Source of the DNA: Ardenticatenia bacterium
GTDB lineage: Bacteria; Chloroflexota; Anaerolineae; Aggregatilineales; Aggregatilineaceae
Assembly (NCBI GenBank): GCA_026984385.1
Contig: JALSSH010000596.1
Span: 1-6,710, forward strand
Direction of reading: 5' to 3'
Length of the DNA: 6,710 bases
The notes below the pieces were generated by a model. It saw only the letters and a list, made by a program, of their open reading frames with translations. It had not been told where the DNA came from and searched no databases. The translations under genes were made by a program, and so were the position numbers. Positions within the stretch are counted from its first letter, which is position 1; each line of letters begins with the position of its first letter. This document shows positions 1 to 6,289 of the stretch, one piece after another.

Positions 1-274
1 ATTCCAGTCCGTTGTCGTCTACGCTGCGGTCGAGCAACACCACCATGTAGGTGCCTTCGTGCTGCCGTTCCCCGGCGACGGGATACCGCCACACCTCGAA
101 CCAGGCGTGTTTACCGAGATGAGCCGCCGCCGGATGGTCCGCCTGCAATGTGAACTGCGCTACGCTCACATCGTTAAGCTTGCGCTCGACGCGCAGTGTC
201 GTCAGCGACACCCCGTCCAGCAGAGCCACCGGCGCGCCGGTATCGTTCAGCACCTGCACCGCGTACTCGGCCAT
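1..274 (-). CDS. Distal tail protein, siphovirus ReqiPepy6 Gp37-like N-terminus (partial)
   Basis: A frame starting at ATG 274, one base after the tape measure stop, stays open to the left edge (91 residues visible, C-terminus missing). It begins MAEYAVQVLNDTGAPVALLD, continues with SLTTLRVERKLNDVSVAQFTL and DHPAAAHLGKHAWFEVWRYP, and reaches EGTYMVVLLDRSVDDNGLE. The order 'sLxxxRxLNxxxxxxxxLpadHP....hxxxxxhEVwR......EgxyxhxxxxRsxddxGh' is the N-terminal pattern of the ReqiPepy6 Gp37-like family. These proteins follow the tape measure and build the tail tip or hub that starts the tube and anchors the baseplate. A GGTGG-rich stretch just upstream may serve for initiation, helped by coupling from the tape measure. 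The stretch is not shown by the usual long-ORF criterion because it is cut by the window edge. Confidence 0.75.
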   Translation of the reverse strand, partial: MAEYAVQVLNDTGAPVALLDGVSLTTLRVERKLNDVSVAQFTLQADHPAAAHLGKHAWFEVWRYPVAGERQHEGTYMVVLLDRSVDDNGLE

Positions 275-275
275 A

Positions 276-3200
276 TCAGCCCACCACCCCCAGCGCGCTA
301 AGCTCGTACATAGTGCGCCGCAACGACGCCGCGTCCGCGTTGCCGTGAAAGTGTTGCGTCACCGTCGTGCCGGTGCGCTGTTCCACCACCACCGGCTGCA
401 CACGCGGAGACAGCGGCATGGCATACGCCCCGACACGTTCGGCGATGCGCTCCATAGCCGCGACCCATCGCGCCGGAAAAACCGTGTACGGGGTGGGCGA
501 AGACACCAGTACCTCGCCGCGATGCACACGCGCAAGCCCGCCGTCGTGCACGAAGCCACCGCGCCGAAATTGCGGCGGTTCGCCCAAGCTCAATTTCAGT
601 CCCTCCAACATGTTTACCGCGTCGTCGGGGATCAAGGTGTCGCCCAGCCAGCCGCTGTTAGCTCCAATCACGGTATCCAAGAGTGCGTTCCATTGGTCGA
701 GAATGGCCCCGATGGCGCCCCATACCACGCTGATCAGTGTGTTGAACGCTGCCCGTATCGGCGTGAGTAGAGTTGTCTCGAACGAGTCCGCCACACCCTG
801 GATGAGGTCGTGGAGCATCCCGCCCTCTTCCCACTTGAAGACGCCGGAAATCTGCTCCCCGAACTCGCCAAGCAACTCCGGAATGCGCCCATTTTCCCCG
901 AATATCCCGTTCCACGTCTCTTTCAGCGTGTCCAGGCTGAAGTTGTCCAACAGGGAGGCCAACGTGCCATCCTTGCCGAAGATGACGCTGATCATGTCCC
1001 GTGCGCCGCCCACCAATTCGCTGATCGAACCCGGCATTCGCAAGCCGAACGCACCTTGAAAGACGCTTTTTAGTCCGCTCAGCGAAAAACCGTCGAATAC
1101 CCCCGGCAAGTCTTCCGTAAACCAACGCTTCACGTCGTCCACAAAGCGGCTCACCTTCGTGCGAATCGAGTCCTCGCCGTCGCCGAAGATGTTGTTGAAC
1201 GTATCTCGCAGCCCTTGAAAAGCCGGCGTCTGACCGATCTCACCGAAAACCTCGGAAAGCCGCTGGCGGTTCTCTTCAAAAGCCGCCAGGTTGTCCGCAA
1301 AGCCCGGCGCCGTGGCTAATCCTTCGGCGAAACCGCCTTTCATATCACCCCACAACTGTGCGATGTCCTCGTCCGTCACGCCCAAGAACGCGCCCAGTGG
1401 GTCTTCTTGTAGCAAGTCGGCGAAGCCGCCCGCTCCGCCGCCAACGGCTGCGGCAAGGTCGCCCGTTGCTCCCCCACGACCTGCTGCCGTCGTCGCCTTT
1501 TGCGCCGTCTTGCTCTGTTTGGCCGCCTGCTCGGTGCGCCGCTTCTGGATCATTAACAGTGCGCGCTCTCGCGCTTGGCGCGCTTTCATCAGCGCCAGTT
1601 GCAATTCCGCCTGCTCGGTCATGCCTTCGTACATGCGCAATTGCCGCGCGATGGTCTCGCTTTGCCGGTCGAGCGTCTGCACAGCCTCCAAGCCGACCTT
1701 CCCCGCCAAAAAGTCCTTGACCGTTGCCGTCAAACGCTTCTTGATCCCCTCCTGCACGCGCTTCAGCGGCTCGGTGAGCGCCTCGAATTTGGCTTTCACA
1801 ATCTCCAAGTGGTCTATGAACGGCTGCAAGGCGGCGTCGAGCTGCGCCAACCGCGCGACCACTTGCCCGTGTGACATTTTGCCGATGCTGCCCAACTCTG
1901 CGTCGACCTGCGCTGCCATCTGCTGCACCGGTGTCAGCGGAACACCCGCAAAGCCTTCCAACCAGGCCGCCATGACGTTGGCGCCGCCCTTGTCAATGTG
2001 GCGCAGCGGCCCGCGCTTGGGCGGAGAAAAGCCCATCAGAAAGTCGCGGATAAATTCCGCAATGTCGATGACGGCGGGGAAAATGAGCGTATTGGCCGCC
2101 CACAGGATGCCACTCGCAAACGCGCCGAACACATACCCACCGCGCTTGGCAAACTCCGCCGGGTCGAGCCATTTAGCAATTGGCTCCACGATGTACCGTT
2201 TGACCACATTCGCTATCGGGCTGAAAGCCTTTCCCGCTTGCTCCAGCAGCCAGTGGAAACCGCGCCCGACCAGACGTAAACCGGCCACGATAAGGGTCAG
2301 CCAACGGTGTAGCGTGTGGAGCACCGGCGACAGTACGTCGCCGACCGCTCCCGTCACCGCTTCCCAGGCCTGCGTCAGCGGCCCGAAAACGGCGTTTGAG
2401 ACCTCGTAGATGAGCGGCAACAGCACCTTGTCCAGCGGCCATACGATCACGTCCAGCAGCGTCTGCCCGATGGCAAGCACAAGGTTGAAAAGCGGTTGGG
2501 TCGCCAACGCCGCTTTGTCCAAAGTGTTGGTTACCGTGGCGCTCATGCGCGCCATACGCTCGGCTGCCGTCAGCGCACCGCCCCCGTAGGCTGCGACCGC
2601 CTCTTTGCCCGCTTCCAGCGTGGCGTTGAGCAACGCGATCTGCTTTTCCTGCGCCGTCAGTTGGTCAACGCTTTTGCCGAGCTGCTTGGCGTAGGCGGCG
2701 TTGGCCTCGCTCACCTTCAACACCAGCCCGGTATTGTCGATCAGCATTGGGGAGCTGCGCTTGATTCCGCTCACCAGCGAATCGAACAGGTATTCCACAC
2801 TTTGGCCGGTCGCTTTAGCCTGGGCGCGCGCAATCTTCATCAGGCCGGCCAGTCCGCCTTGCCCCAACGCCTGCGCCACCTCTTTGGATGCACCGGCCAA
2901 AGCCACGTTGGCCGTGCGCATCAACTGCATATCGGCGACCGTTCCGGCAGAAGCGCGCCGCAAGTCCCCCAGCAGCGTTGCGCTCAACACACCGGCGCGC
3001 GCGCTCGCGTAATCAAAGGCTCGGATCACGCCCGGCATGGCCGCGCCGCGCATCCCAAGTTTCACAAACGCGGCGACGGCAGCGGTGGTCGCAACAGCCG
3101 CCGCGCCGAGCAGCAGCGTCGTGGACGAAAGCGAAATGCCCAGCGTGCCCAGGCTTTCCACCGCGCCCGTCGCTGACGTTCCCAAGTCGAAGAGCCCGTT

Positions 3201-3467
3201 CGCGGCGTTGGAGAGCGTAGCAGGCATTCCACCCACGCCGGAAAGCAGCTTGGTCACGTGCTCGGTCAAGCGCTGCATCGGCTGCAGCGCTTGTTTGACC
3301 GCCTGCACCTGGCCGTCCATCGCCTTGGCCGCCTTACGGCTGCTTTTCACGCTGGCTGCTTCTGCTTTTTCCATACGGGCCATATCGGCAAGGTACTTGC
3401 GCACATTGCCCGACCATCCCGTCAAGTCCATGATGGCCGCCAGCCCCGTTTGCGGAAATCTGGACAT
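276..3467 (-). CDS. Tail tape measure protein
   Basis: This 1063-residue protein spans the longest gene, right after the chaperone pair. It sets tail length and is ejected with the DNA; at the usual ~0.15 nm per residue the tail would be near 160 nm. The N-terminus is helical and charged (1-75). A hydrophobic Ala-rich segment lies at 111-137. Residues 139-300 match the classical tape-measure core: DLRRASAGTVADMQLMRTAN, then GIKRSSPMLIDNTGLVLKV (234-252) and LTAQEKQIALLNATL. More hydrophobic stretches follow at 326-358 and 446-470. SPPKRGPLRHIDKGGANVMAAWLEGF (481-506) contains the common 'PPKxGPLxxxxxGGxxxxxAWxxGF' motif. A coiled-coil region runs ~540-650, then a Gly/Ala/Thr low-complexity stretch (653-681). 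Three tandem ~47-residue repeats occupy 753-895. RGGFVHDGGLARVHRGEVLVS (969-989) is the usual C-terminal 'GGxVxxxxLxxVxxGEVVV' motif. The ribosome-binding site at ATG 3467 is weak, with a 3-base gap from the previous stop, so translation is probably coupled. No lysozyme or peptidase domain was recognised. Confidence 0.95.
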   Translation of the reverse strand: MSRFPQTGLAAIMDLTGWSGNVRKYLADMARMEKAEAASVKSSRKAAKAMDGQVQAVKQALQPMQRLTEHVTKLLSGVGGMPATLSNAANGLFDLGTSATGAVESLGTLGISLSSTTLLLGAAAVATTAAVAAFVKLGMRGAAMPGVIRAFDYASARAGVLSATLLGDLRRASAGTVADMQLMRTANVALAGASKEVAQALGQGGLAGLMKIARAQAKATGQSVEYLFDSLVSGIKRSSPMLIDNTGLVLKVSEANAAYAKQLGKSVDQLTAQEKQIALLNATLEAGKEAVAAYGGGALTAAERMARMSATVTNTLDKAALATQPLFNLVLAIGQTLLDVIVWPLDKVLLPLIYEVSNAVFGPLTQAWEAVTGAVGDVLSPVLHTLHRWLTLIVAGLRLVGRGFHWLLEQAGKAFSPIANVVKRYIVEPIAKWLDPAEFAKRGGYVFGAFASGILWAANTLIFPAVIDIAEFIRDFLMGFSPPKRGPLRHIDKGGANVMAAWLEGFAGVPLTPVQQMAAQVDAELGSIGKMSHGQVVARLAQLDAALQPFIDHLEIVKAKFEALTEPLKRVQEGIKKRLTATVKDFLAGKVGLEAVQTLDRQSETIARQLRMYEGMTEQAELQLALMKARQARERALLMIQKRRTEQAAKQSKTAQKATTAAGRGGATGDLAAAVGGGAGGFADLLQEDPLGAFLGVTDEDIAQLWGDMKGGFAEGLATAPGFADNLAAFEENRQRLSEVFGEIGQTPAFQGLRDTFNNIFGDGEDSIRTKVSRFVDDVKRWFTEDLPGVFDGFSLSGLKSVFQGAFGLRMPGSISELVGGARDMISVIFGKDGTLASLLDNFSLDTLKETWNGIFGENGRIPELLGEFGEQISGVFKWEEGGMLHDLIQGVADSFETTLLTPIRAAFNTLISVVWGAIGAILDQWNALLDTVIGANSGWLGDTLIPDDAVNMLEGLKLSLGEPPQFRRGGFVHDGGLARVHRGEVLVSSPTPYTVFPARWVAAMERIAERVGAYAMPLSPRVQPVVVEQRTGTTVTQHFHGNADAASLRRTMYELSALGVVG
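783..1211 (-). repeat. Three tandem ~47-residue repeats in the tape measure
   Basis: Residues 753-895 contain three imperfect copies. They start LRDTFNNIFG (753), LKSVFQGAFG (799) and LKETWNGIFG (848), so spacings are 46 and 49. The first two end in the same way (FDGFSLSG and LDNFSLDT). Between these ends are an amphipathic helix and hydrophobic residues at matching spacing. The copies have diverged at DNA level. Tape measures often grow or shrink by gain or loss of such units, which would change tail length; that application here is inference. Confidence 0.6.
3267..3293 (-). other. 11-bp perfect inverted repeat inside tape measure gene
   Basis: The arms CAAGCGCTGCA (3267-3277) and TGCAGCGCTTG (3283-3293) are perfectly complementary, with a 5-base loop. 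They lie about 175 bases downstream of the tape measure start, over residues 59-67 (QALQPMQRL). Beyond a bulge, GGT (3264-3266) and ACC (3298-3300) can pair as well. There is no T-run after it in the direction of transcription, so it is not an intrinsic terminator. It may be chance from the repetitive codons or an mRNA structure. Confidence 0.5.
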
Positions 3468-3470
3468 TGC

Positions 3471-3746
3471 CTACTTTCGTCCCGTCTTGTTTCTGCGCGC
3501 CGCCTGACGGCGCTCCTCTTCCTGCCGCTCAAAGGCCAACAACGCTTCGATACGCCATCCGATCTCGTATTGCGCCACCACTGTCAGGCGCGTTTCACGG
3601 TCAAGCTCCATAAACGTGTCGTAGTCCACCCCTAACACCGTCGCTGCCGCTTGGGCGTCCCTCCAGGCTTGTCCGTAACGAATGCCGGAACGCCCGCGCA
3701 AAGCCGGATGCTCCACGTCCATGATCGGCACGCCGTTATACGTCAC
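3471..3746 (-). CDS. Tail assembly chaperone, frameshift extension (lambda T-like)
   Basis: This reading frame overlaps the chaperone gene by 11 bases and is +1 relative to it. A GTG at 3746 could start a 91-residue product, but I see no ribosome-binding site before it; upstream bases are T6 then CGGC. It is more likely made as the C-terminal extension of the chaperone by frameshifting at the T6 run (3751-3756), giving a fusion of about 278 residues. The first half (VEHPALRGRSGIRYGQAWRDAQ) is followed by a helix (LDRETRLTVVAQYEIGWRIEALL) and a charged, basic end (ERQEEERRQAARRNKTGRK). That 'xxxDxxLxxAxxxxxxxxEAxxxxExEEE' ending is typical of the short T-like partner, which recruits tube subunits to the tape measure. 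The stop is 3 bases before the tape measure start. If not frameshifted it would be a separate, coupled small protein. Confidence 0.7.
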   Translation of the reverse strand: MTYNGVPIMDVEHPALRGRSGIRYGQAWRDAQAAATVLGVDYDTFMELDRETRLTVVAQYEIGWRIEALLAFERQEEERRQAARRNKTGRK

Positions 3747-4308
3747 GCCGAAAAAACTCGACCCGTCGCCGCACTTCTTGCTCGCTCAAATCTTGCAAGT
3801 CGAAGGCTTTGGAGGCTGCAAGCATCAGCGCCGCCCAATCCGCTTGATCGGCCAAAATGAACAAGCGCAGCACCAATTGCCAGTCGTCAAGCTCCAGCAT
3901 GTCCGCGTCCAAGTCGCCCCACTCTTTGACCTCGGCCAAATCGTCGGCGAACTTCGCCACCAGCTCCTGCTGCTTCTCCGCGCTCTCGTAGCCGCGCACC
4001 GTGAGGCGCTTTTGGAAGATGTATTCCAAGAAGTATTCAAGCCGTGCCTCTATCGCCTTTTGCAGGGCGGCTTCATATTCCCGCTGACGCTCCTCGTCCG
4101 GATCGGGAATGGTGTAGTTCGTGCCCGTCGCGGCTTTCACCGTTTTCTGCGGTGGTTCGGGATCGGGATGCTTTTTGTAGGCGCGCTGCTGGATGGCACG
4201 TACCACGTTAACCGGCGGGCGCTGCACGAGCAGCTCGTAACCGCTGCTCGTGCGCACCTTCAGCAAGTCCCGTTGCCGTGGTTCCCGTTTGGGTCTGCGC
4301 TTGCTCAT
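3736..4308 (-). CDS. Tail assembly chaperone, short form (lambda G-like)
   Basis: This is a 190-residue protein starting at ATG 4308, with AGGGA (4313-4317) overlapping the stop of the tube gene and a 7-base gap. It begins with a basic leader (SKRRPKREPRQR). A small beta stretch follows (YELLVQRPPVNVVRAIQQRAY), then a proline-rich linker (KHPDPEPPQKTV, 46-57; IPDPDEERQREYEAALQ, 67-83) and a long, mostly helical acidic region to the end. The linker pattern 'YPxPxPP...xPNPxDxxYxxAL' is common in tail assembly chaperones of siphoviruses of Gram-positive and thermophile-type hosts. Position directly before a second overlapping frame and the tape measure is diagnostic of the lambda G/GT arrangement. 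The product is expected to bind the tape measure during assembly and not to remain in the virion. A 10-bp hairpin lies early in the gene. The function call rests on context plus pattern; no enzyme motif is present. Confidence 0.75.
   Translation of the reverse strand: MSKRRPKREPRQRDLLKVRTSSGYELLVQRPPVNVVRAIQQRAYKKHPDPEPPQKTVKAATGTNYTIPDPDEERQREYEAALQKAIEARLEYFLEYIFQKRLTVRGYESAEKQQELVAKFADDLAEVKEWGDLDADMLELDDWQLVLRLFILADQADWAALMLAASKAFDLQDLSEQEVRRRVEFFRRDV
3739..3785 (-). promoter_or_regulatory. Probable programmed frameshift window with T6 slippery run
   Basis: On the minus strand the zero frame reads GTC GAG TTT TTT CGG CGT GAC GTA TAA. The extension frame is closed upstream by a TGA (3786-3788), and the zero frame closes at TAA (3736-3738), so any shift must occur in this 47-base window. 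The T6 run (3751-3756) is the only slippery-looking sequence in it. A +1 slip of the Phe tRNA from TTT to TTC, or a -2 slip from TTT to TTT, both re-pair perfectly and enter the extension frame (next codons GGC GTG ACG). A simple -1 slip would not reach it. No strong downstream pseudoknot was recognised. Confidence 0.6.
4224..4253 (-). other. 10-bp perfect inverted repeat near the chaperone 5' end
   Basis: GCACGAGCAG (4224-4233) and CTGCTCGTGC (4244-4253) pair perfectly around a 10-base loop, 55-85 bases downstream of the chaperone start codon (residues ~19-29). A stable mRNA hairpin is possible. No U-tract follows, so it is not a terminator. Whether it affects chaperone translation is unknown. 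Confidence 0.45.
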
Positions 4309-4315
4309 TGCGTCC

Positions 4316-5743
4316 CTATTTCTCCACCTTCACCACCAACTCGGCCCCGCCGTGCACATTGCCGAAAACGTAGGCGTCGTTGGCGGTCACGGGAACGAGC
4401 ACCGTCAAACCGCTGTTGCTCGGCGTGTCCAACGTCTCCACGTTGATCCCCCCAGCGCCGCCCGACCAGTCGCGCAACACCACGCTATTGCCGGAGGCGT
4501 CCGTGTGCACCACGTAGAGCACTTGGCCGAGCAGCTCCACGAGACGCACATCCGCCACCGTCCCGCTGCCGCTGCCCGGGAGGCTGACTTCGTCCCAGTT
4601 TGCCCCGCCGTCCGTGCTACGGTAAAGCGTGCCGTTGCCCATGCCAATGTAGATGTCGTCGCGGCGCGAGAAACCGGACGGCGCATAAGGCAAGGCAATC
4701 GCGTTGACCGTCACCGCAGAAAGCCCGCTGGGAAGCGTCAATGCGGAAAGCGTGCCTCGGTCGTACTCCAACAGCGTGCCGTTGGCACCGCCGACGTACC
4801 AGCGCGTCAGACCGCGCACTGCCAGTGCCCCCAGGTCATTGCTCGTGCCGCTGGTGAGTGCCGTCCAGGTGTAACCACCGTCATCGCTCACCAACACCAG
4901 GCCGTCGGCACCCGCAGCGACCAAATTGGCCGCGTCCGGCGCTGCCAGCGCCGCCACGTTGCCGGAGGCCGTATAGGCATTGAGCTGCGTCCCGTTCTTG
5001 TCGTAGAGTGCGATGGTCGTGCCGGCTGCGATGAGCAACTTATCCCCGACCACCACCACAGCCGTGCAGTCCACCGAAAGCGCCGCCAGCTCAGTTTCGC
5101 TCCACGTTGCCCCGCCGTCGCTCGACTTGAGCAAAAAGGGCTTGCCACCAACGGGATCGGCAGCGGTCACGGCGTAGATCGTGCCGTCCGTGTCCACGTC
5201 CGCCGCCGTCACGTTGCAGTCGTTGGCGCTCGTCCATGCGGTAGAAAGCTTCTTGCCGGAAACCGGCAACACGAGCACGTGCGCGGCAGCGTTCAGTGGC
5301 ACCGTCAGCGTCATCATGTCGGTGTTTTGTTCGTCGGCCACCATGTCACCGTAGTTCAGGCTCGCCAGCGCCACGTCGTTCAGCACGTCCACACGGGCGT
5401 AGTTCATCGGGTCGGACGGATCGCCTTCTGCCACATGGCGCACGTACAACCCCAAGCGCGCCTCGGGGCCGAACTGCTCCATGTAGTTGAAGACCACCAC
5501 CTTGCTGGTAAGCTCCGGCGTGATCGGCTCCGGAGCTTCACGGCGCACCGGCAACGGTACGGGTTGATTGTTGCGCGGGCTGAGCACGTAGCCCCGCGTG
5601 ATGGCCCCGTAGTCTTTGTCAAACCCGCCCAACGTCGGCTTGACCTCGGCTGACAAGTCTACGATCTCGCGTGCACCGCGCCCCGTGCCGTTCGTTTGCA
5701 CTTCGATAACCGCGTTCACACTGGAAAGATAAATGTCGCCCAT
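4316..5743 (-). CDS. Probable tail tube protein fused to Asp-box beta-propeller
   Basis: This 475-residue protein starts at ATG 5743, with AGGAGA just upstream (5746-5751; short 3-base spacing after GGAG). Residues 1-160 look like a compact beta domain of tail-tube size. I infer tube protein mainly from its place between the neck gene and the chaperone/tape-measure genes. Residues ~163-475 form a repeated beta-propeller. Three exact Asp-boxes (S-x-D-x-G-x-x-W) are seen: SSDGGATW (207-214), SDDGGYTW (286-293) and STDGGANW (376-383). Degenerate forms lie near 246, 327 and 423. Seven blade-like units ('hxAhxhxx..hhhhG') begin near 176, 226, 262, 303, 345, 394 and 445. The segment STAWTSAND (167-175), before blade 1, looks like a missing outer strand that would close blade 7. 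Asp-boxes are structural and occur in sialidases, Vps10/sortilin and Ycf48-like proteins; none of the sialidase catalytic motifs is seen. A role in surface display or glycan binding is inference. Confidence 0.72.
   Translation of the reverse strand: MGDIYLSSVNAVIEVQTNGTGRGAREIVDLSAEVKPTLGGFDKDYGAITRGYVLSPRNNQPVPLPVRREAPEPITPELTSKVVVFNYMEQFGPEARLGLYVRHVAEGDPSDPMNYARVDVLNDVALASLNYGDMVADEQNTDMMTLTVPLNAAAHVLVLPVSGKKLSTAWTSANDCNVTAADVDTDGTIYAVTAADPVGGKPFLLKSSDGGATWSETELAALSVDCTAVVVVGDKLLIAAGTTIALYDKNGTQLNAYTASGNVAALAAPDAANLVAAGADGLVLVSDDGGYTWTALTSGTSNDLGALAVRGLTRWYVGGANGTLLEYDRGTLSALTLPSGLSAVTVNAIALPYAPSGFSRRDDIYIGMGNGTLYRSTDGGANWDEVSLPGSGSGTVADVRLVELLGQVLYVVHTDASGNSVVLRDWSGGAGGINVETLDTPSNSGLTVLVPVTANDAYVFGNVHGGAELVVKVEK
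4319..5257 (-). repeat. Seven-unit beta-propeller domain with three intact Asp-boxes
   Basis: These are the protein-level repeats inside the tube gene, residues 163-475, with a period of 36-51 residues. Asp-box-like turns occur near residues 206, 247, 286, 326, 375 and 423, and the seventh would fall at the C-terminus. Intact boxes are in units 1, 3 and 5 (DNA 5096-5128, 4859-4888 and 4589-4621); units 2, 4 and 6 have degraded versions such as LYDKNGTQLN and LEYDRGTLSA. Boxes 1 and 3 share an identical 13-base stretch (5107-5119 and 4600-4612), but overall the units have diverged at DNA level, so this is an old duplication pattern. The domain is poor in Lys/Arg and rich in Ala, Gly, Thr and Val, unlike the basic neck protein beside it. 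Confidence 0.75.
5253..5269 (-). other. 7-bp hairpin at the tube/propeller domain boundary
   Basis: TTGCCGG (5253-5259) and CCGGCAA (5263-5269) pair around a 3-base loop. The hairpin codes for residues ~159-164 (LPVSGK), exactly where the N-terminal domain ends and the propeller begins. No slippery sequence is seen next to it and both domains are in one frame. Confidence 0.4.
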
Positions 5744-5755
5744 AATCTCCTGCCC

Positions 5756-6289
5756 TCATCGCCGCGCCATGCGGCGAAACACGTTTTCGATACGACGGCG
5801 AAACGCCTTCTCCGTGCGTTTGCCGATGCTTTCGGAAAACTTGCGCGCTCTGATGCCCGGATGCCGCACCTTCTTCGGCATCACCCAGGGGCCGGAGGCT
5901 TTCCCCTGCCCGACGTGTGCACGTGCCACCGGTTGTGTGCGCGGCGCGTAGCCGGTGCGAAACGCCAGTCGCCCGCGCTTGTTGCGACGTTTTGGCCGAA
6001 TGGTGTACGAGCGCGTGCCTCTGTCCACCCAACCGAAAATGCGGCTCGCCTTACGTCGTTTGTACGGGCGCACCACGACGCGGAGTTCGCGCCCCGACAG
6101 TTTGCGCTCGACGGTAAACTGTGGTCGGTGTTCGGGCTTCCAGTCCGAAACGATGTCCTCGAACTCGCGCTTGACGGCACGCCCGTGCCGCTCCATTTCC
6201 GCGCGCAGCTCCCGCCGCGCCGCACGCATCCGCGCTGCCGCAGCCCGTCGCGCCTCACTCCGTATCTGCCGCCGTAGCTTTACGGCCAC
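5756..6289 (-). CDS. HK97 gp10-like neck / tail-completion protein
   Basis: I chose the GTG at 6289 (177 residues) because GGAG lies 7 bases upstream (6297-6300). An ATG at 6331 would lengthen the overlap with the previous gene to 77 bases, and an ATG at 6229 has no clear ribosome-binding site. The protein is very basic. A long Arg/Ala-rich N-terminal helix (residues 1-45) is followed by a beta region with PEHRPQFTVE and RELRVVVRPY. Next come WVDRGTRSYTIRPK (88-100) and VRHPGIRARKF (141-151), then a C-terminal helix. The 'VDxGTxxYxIxPK ... VxHPGxxARxF' series is the hallmark pattern of HK97 gp10-type proteins, which act at the head-tail joint or in tail completion. Its place between connector and tail tube genes fits. 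No separate tail-terminator gene is visible before the tube, so it might also serve that step (inference). The family call is fairly sure, the exact role less so. Confidence 0.72.
   Translation of the reverse strand: MAVKLRRQIRSEARRAAAARMRAARRELRAEMERHGRAVKREFEDIVSDWKPEHRPQFTVERKLSGRELRVVVRPYKRRKASRIFGWVDRGTRSYTIRPKRRNKRGRLAFRTGYAPRTQPVARAHVGQGKASGPWVMPKKVRHPGIRARKFSESIGKRTEKAFRRRIENVFRRMARR

Noticed and set aside
1291..2409. 372-codon open frame on the plus strand opposite the tape measure
   Set aside because: It has Ser/Ala/Cys/Pro-rich low-quality composition, is wholly antisense to the tape measure core, and has no domain pattern. The other plus-strand frames (e.g. 150-770, 2496-3176, 3682-4446) fail in the same way.
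4937..4953. 7-bp GC-rich inverted repeat in the propeller region
   Set aside because: Short all-GC palindromes are expected often in coding DNA of this composition; no T-run or boundary supports a function.
4250..5653. 467-codon open frame on the plus strand opposite the tube gene
   Set aside because: It is antisense to a well-supported gene, rich in Arg/His/Val as expected for a mirror frame of GC-rich coding DNA, and has no recognisable domain.
4316..5743. Active sialidase (neuraminidase) suggested by Asp-boxes
   Set aside because: Asp-boxes are structural. I see no F/YRIP motif or catalytic arginine arrangement, so enzymatic activity is not supported.
5881..6258. 125-codon minus-strand frame starting GTGA over the stop of the small protein
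   Set aside because: The overlapping stop/start looks attractive, but the translation is Arg/Ser/Cys-rich noise, while the alternative frame gives the clear gp10-like pattern.
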